Assembly: GCA_002346475.1 (NCBI GenBank)
Contig: DDZV01000056.1
Location: 22,711-48,776, forward strand
Length of the DNA stretch: 26,066 nucleotides
Source: Acidobacteria bacterium UBA2999
GTDB taxonomy: Bacteria > Acidobacteriota > Vicinamibacteria > Vicinamibacterales > UBA2999
Reading direction: 5' to 3'
Made by a program: the position numbers and the translations under genes
Part shown: positions 24,465-26,066 of the stretch, piece by piece
How the letters are laid out: every line of letters starts with the position of its first letter
Numbering within the stretch: position 1 is the first letter of the stretch
The notes under the pieces: model-generated
Database searches by the model: none
Seen by the model: only the letters and a program-made list of their open reading frames with translations
What the model was told of the DNA's origin: nothing

Positions 24465-24628
24465 ATTGCCTCCCATGGTTATGGGATACATAGCCATATA
24501 ACAAAGATTTTGCAGGTGCGACACGTTAGTTATGTTACCTGGTCCGAATTCATGGCGCAAGCCAGAATTAGGCTAAGGCCTTACAGCATAATAAGCTACG
24601 AGCTATATTAGAGTAGATGAATAAAGTG

Positions 24629-24712
24629 TGCCCGGGGAGGGAGTTGAACCCTCAAGCTCTTGCGAGCGGCAGATTTTGAGCCTGCTGTGTTTGCCAGTTT
24701 CACCACCCGGGC
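24629..24712 (-). tRNA. tRNA-Leu (CAA)
   Basis: 84 bases on the minus strand. Acceptor stem GCCCGGG (24712-24706) pairs with CCCGGGC (24636-24630), discriminator A at 24629, no encoded CCA. Anticodon stem GCAGG/TCTGC encloses loop CTCAAAA, giving anticodon CAA for UUG codons. A long variable arm (CGCTC...GAGCT) and the GGTTCAA T-loop confirm a type II leucine tRNA. Confidence 0.95.
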
Positions 24713-24785
24713 TTACGAAAGGCTCTCAGTTTAGCAACAAGTCTTTCATAGCTGCCACTCAGTTAGGATAACTATTGTATTAAGA

Positions 24786-25139
24786 ATGAAAAAACCAATC
24801 GTCTCAATTGAGTCCCTAGAACAACTTGAAGAGCTTTTGCACAAATCTTGCTCGCAGCCATTGCTTTTATTTAAGCACAGTAATAACTGTGGCGTGTCTG
24901 CTGAAGCGCTAGAAGAGTTACATTTTCACATTGAACGAACTAAATCGTCAGCAACTTACGCAATGATTGTTGTCCAAACACATCGAGAACTTTCAAAAAC
25001 CATTAGCGACTCGCTTGGTATCCGACATGAAACTCCCCAAGCTATTCTTGTTTGCAACAAACAGGCTACTTGGTCAGCCTCTCATTTCAGAGTAAATACC
25101 AAAGAAATCGACCAAGCCCTTGACAATGTTAAAAAATAA
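24786..25139 (+). CDS. ytxJ: YtxJ-type monothiol bacilliredoxin
   Basis: 117 aa thioredoxin-fold protein of the DUF2847/YtxJ (BrxC) family. FKHSNNCGVSAEA carries the single active Cys35, where the Bacillus protein has a very similar FKHS...C motif. The C-terminal half has TPQAILV (cis-Pro loop) and a WSASH motif close to the family's. Such proteins remove bacillithiol or similar low-molecular thiols from cysteines, which fits the cysteine theme of the neighbourhood. ATG 24786; monocistronic by position, 93 bases before ispG. Cys22 is outside the motif. Confidence 0.87.
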   Translation: MKKPIVSIESLEQLEELLHKSCSQPLLLFKHSNNCGVSAEALEELHFHIERTKSSATYAMIVVQTHRELSKTISDSLGIRHETPQAILVCNKQATWSASHFRVNTKEIDQALDNVKK

Positions 25140-25232
25140 GCAACATTGATTGCTGCACTCTGGCCAAGACTTAATACAGATTTCAAGTAGTTCAAGATCT
25201 CACCAATCTAGTGCTGGTATGATCACAGAGAG

Positions 25233-26066
25233 ATGCCTGCAGTTGTTCGCCTCCATAAAACCGTTAGTGTCCGTGTCGGCAAAGTCAACATCGGGGGAGG
25301 TGCACCGATTGTCGTACAGTCAATGACCATGACTGACACCGCTGATGCAACTGCAACTGCCCAACAATGTGTTGAGCTAGCGGAAGCTGGATCAGAAATG
25401 GTTCGTGTAACCGTCGACAGGCCAGAAGCAGCAACTGCCGTGGAGGAGATTAAGGCGCGAATGGAAGACGCCGGATGTTTTGTGCCTCTGATTGGTGACT
25501 TCCATTACAACGGTCATCTTCTGCTAACTCAATCAACATCTTGTGCCAAAACTCTCGACAAGTACCGAATTAATCCTGGCAATGTTGGTACAGGCCAACG
25601 CCGCGATGATCAATTCGCCACTATATGTAAAATCGCCAAGGACAATGGCAAACCTGTAAGAATCGGGGTAAACGGCGGTTCTCTTGATCAGGATCTTGTA
25701 ACAACCAAGATGCAAGAAAACACAGATAAGAATCTTGGCCATACATCTGAAGAAATATTGAACGAGTGCATGGTAATTTCAGCACTCAAGTCAACTGAAC
25801 TAGCATTAGAGAATGGGCTCAGAGAAGATCAAATTATTATCTCATGCAAAGTTTCTCGCCCGACGAATCTCATCAGGGTGTACCGTGACTTAGCACACAA
25901 GACAACGCAACCTCTACATCTTGGACTTACTGAAGCCGGCATGGATATGAAGGGACTTGTCTGGTCTGCCTCAGCAATGGGAGTGCTTCTGAATGAAGGC
26001 ATCGGTGACACAATTCGAATCTCCCTAACACCGCGACCAGGCGATGATCGCCGCAAAGAAGTCTAT
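25233..26066 (+). CDS. ispG: 4-hydroxy-3-methylbut-2-enyl diphosphate synthase IspG (3' partial)
   Basis: 278 codons, open to the window end. Reductive step of the non-mevalonate isoprenoid pathway, using a 4Fe-4S cluster whose ligands lie in the missing C-terminal part. Seen here: IVVQSMTMTDTADATAT near residue 27, RVTVDRPEAA, LIGDFHYNG, NPGNVGTG, RIGVNGGSL, LHLGLTEAGM and LLNEGIGDTIRISLT, all conserved in IspG. ATG 25233 follows AGAGAG. An extended -10-like TGGTATGAT at 25215-25223 lies so close that the transcript would have almost no leader; this is weak evidence. Confidence 0.95.
   Translation, partial: MPAVVRLHKTVSVRVGKVNIGGGAPIVVQSMTMTDTADATATAQQCVELAEAGSEMVRVTVDRPEAATAVEEIKARMEDAGCFVPLIGDFHYNGHLLLTQSTSCAKTLDKYRINPGNVGTGQRRDDQFATICKIAKDNGKPVRIGVNGGSLDQDLVTTKMQENTDKNLGHTSEEILNECMVISALKSTELALENGLREDQIIISCKVSRPTNLIRVYRDLAHKTTQPLHLGLTEAGMDMKGLVWSASAMGVLLNEGIGDTIRISLTPRPGDDRRKEVY

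Larger units (their letters stand above)
24348..24474 (-). promoter_or_regulatory. Putative cysteine-responsive transcription attenuator of the hom-thr operon
   Basis: Same order as the element before the sulfur operon: strong ribosome binding site, Cys-rich leader ORF, antiterminator candidate inside the ORF (24432-24425), a hairpin overlapping the leader stop codon (TTGCC 24421-24417 with GGCAA 24406-24402), terminator, structural gene. No convincing promoter was found in 24475-24628; that stretch otherwise looks empty. Confidence 0.65.

Noticed and set aside
24277..24504. 75-codon open frame on the minus strand across the hom leader
   Set aside because: It runs through the terminator hairpin and into hom in another frame, has no family resemblance, and the 16-codon Cys leader has the better ribosome site.
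24475..24628. Promoter of the hom operon (CTGCAA, 17 bases, TATGTA)
   Set aside because: Only about half of each hexamer matches consensus; not better than chance in AT-rich sequence.
1..26066. Insertion sequences, phage genes, CRISPR arrays, frameshifted genes
   Set aside because: None seen; all large frames are intact members of ordinary families apart from two truncated by the window edges.

Overview
This is a chromosomal, gene-dense housekeeping window of about 26 kb. It has moderate GC, many GTG or TTG starts, and no mobile element, phage gene or CRISPR array. Gene content (CarD with a basic tail, TPR plus peptidase-MA protein, fused homocysteine methyltransferase/MTHFR, LytS/LytTR pair, PmtA-type methyltransferase, siroheme sulfite reductase, two threonine synthases) fits a free-living Gram-negative-type bacterium, possibly an uncultivated Acidobacteriota of the Vicinamibacteria type. 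That placement is an inference from gene flavour only.

Layout. 1-3.9 kb: an M28 glutaminyl-cyclase-like lipoprotein (cut by the window edge) converges on a secreted TPR/metalloprotease protein, which follows a small zinc-ribbon gene. 4.1-6.0 kb: a GT-B protein resembling the arabinokinase N-domain converges on a PmtA-like methyltransferase. 6.2-8.1 kb: a bifunctional homocysteine methyltransferase/MTHFR. 8.1-10.9 kb: a tight operon of LytS-type kinase, LytTR regulator and signal peptidase I. 10.9-14.3 kb: moaC, a secreted Ig-like hypothetical protein, plsC and carD (with a clear sigma-70 promoter).

14.5-24.5 kb, all on the minus strand, is the most interesting part. It reads hom, thrC, thrB and a second thrC-like gene, then a sulfur assimilation operon of TSUP transporter, cysH (APS reductase), precorrin-2 dehydrogenase, cobA, sulfite reductase and a 43-aa membrane peptide. 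Both blocks are preceded by a tiny cysteine-rich leader peptide with a strong Shine-Dalgarno, followed by an intrinsic terminator and then the first structural gene. The peptides are MCTCC... (16 aa) before hom and a 21-aa peptide with Cys-Cys-Cys before the sulfur operon. In both, a stretch inside the leader ORF just after the Cys codons resembles the 3' arm of the terminator and could pair with its 5' arm. This is the expected design of ribosome-mediated transcription attenuation sensing charged tRNA-Cys. Two such elements would link supply of the carbon acceptor (homoserine) and of reduced sulfur to cysteine level.

24.6-26.1 kb: tRNA-Leu(CAA), a YtxJ-type bacilliredoxin, and the 5' part of ispG running off the window.
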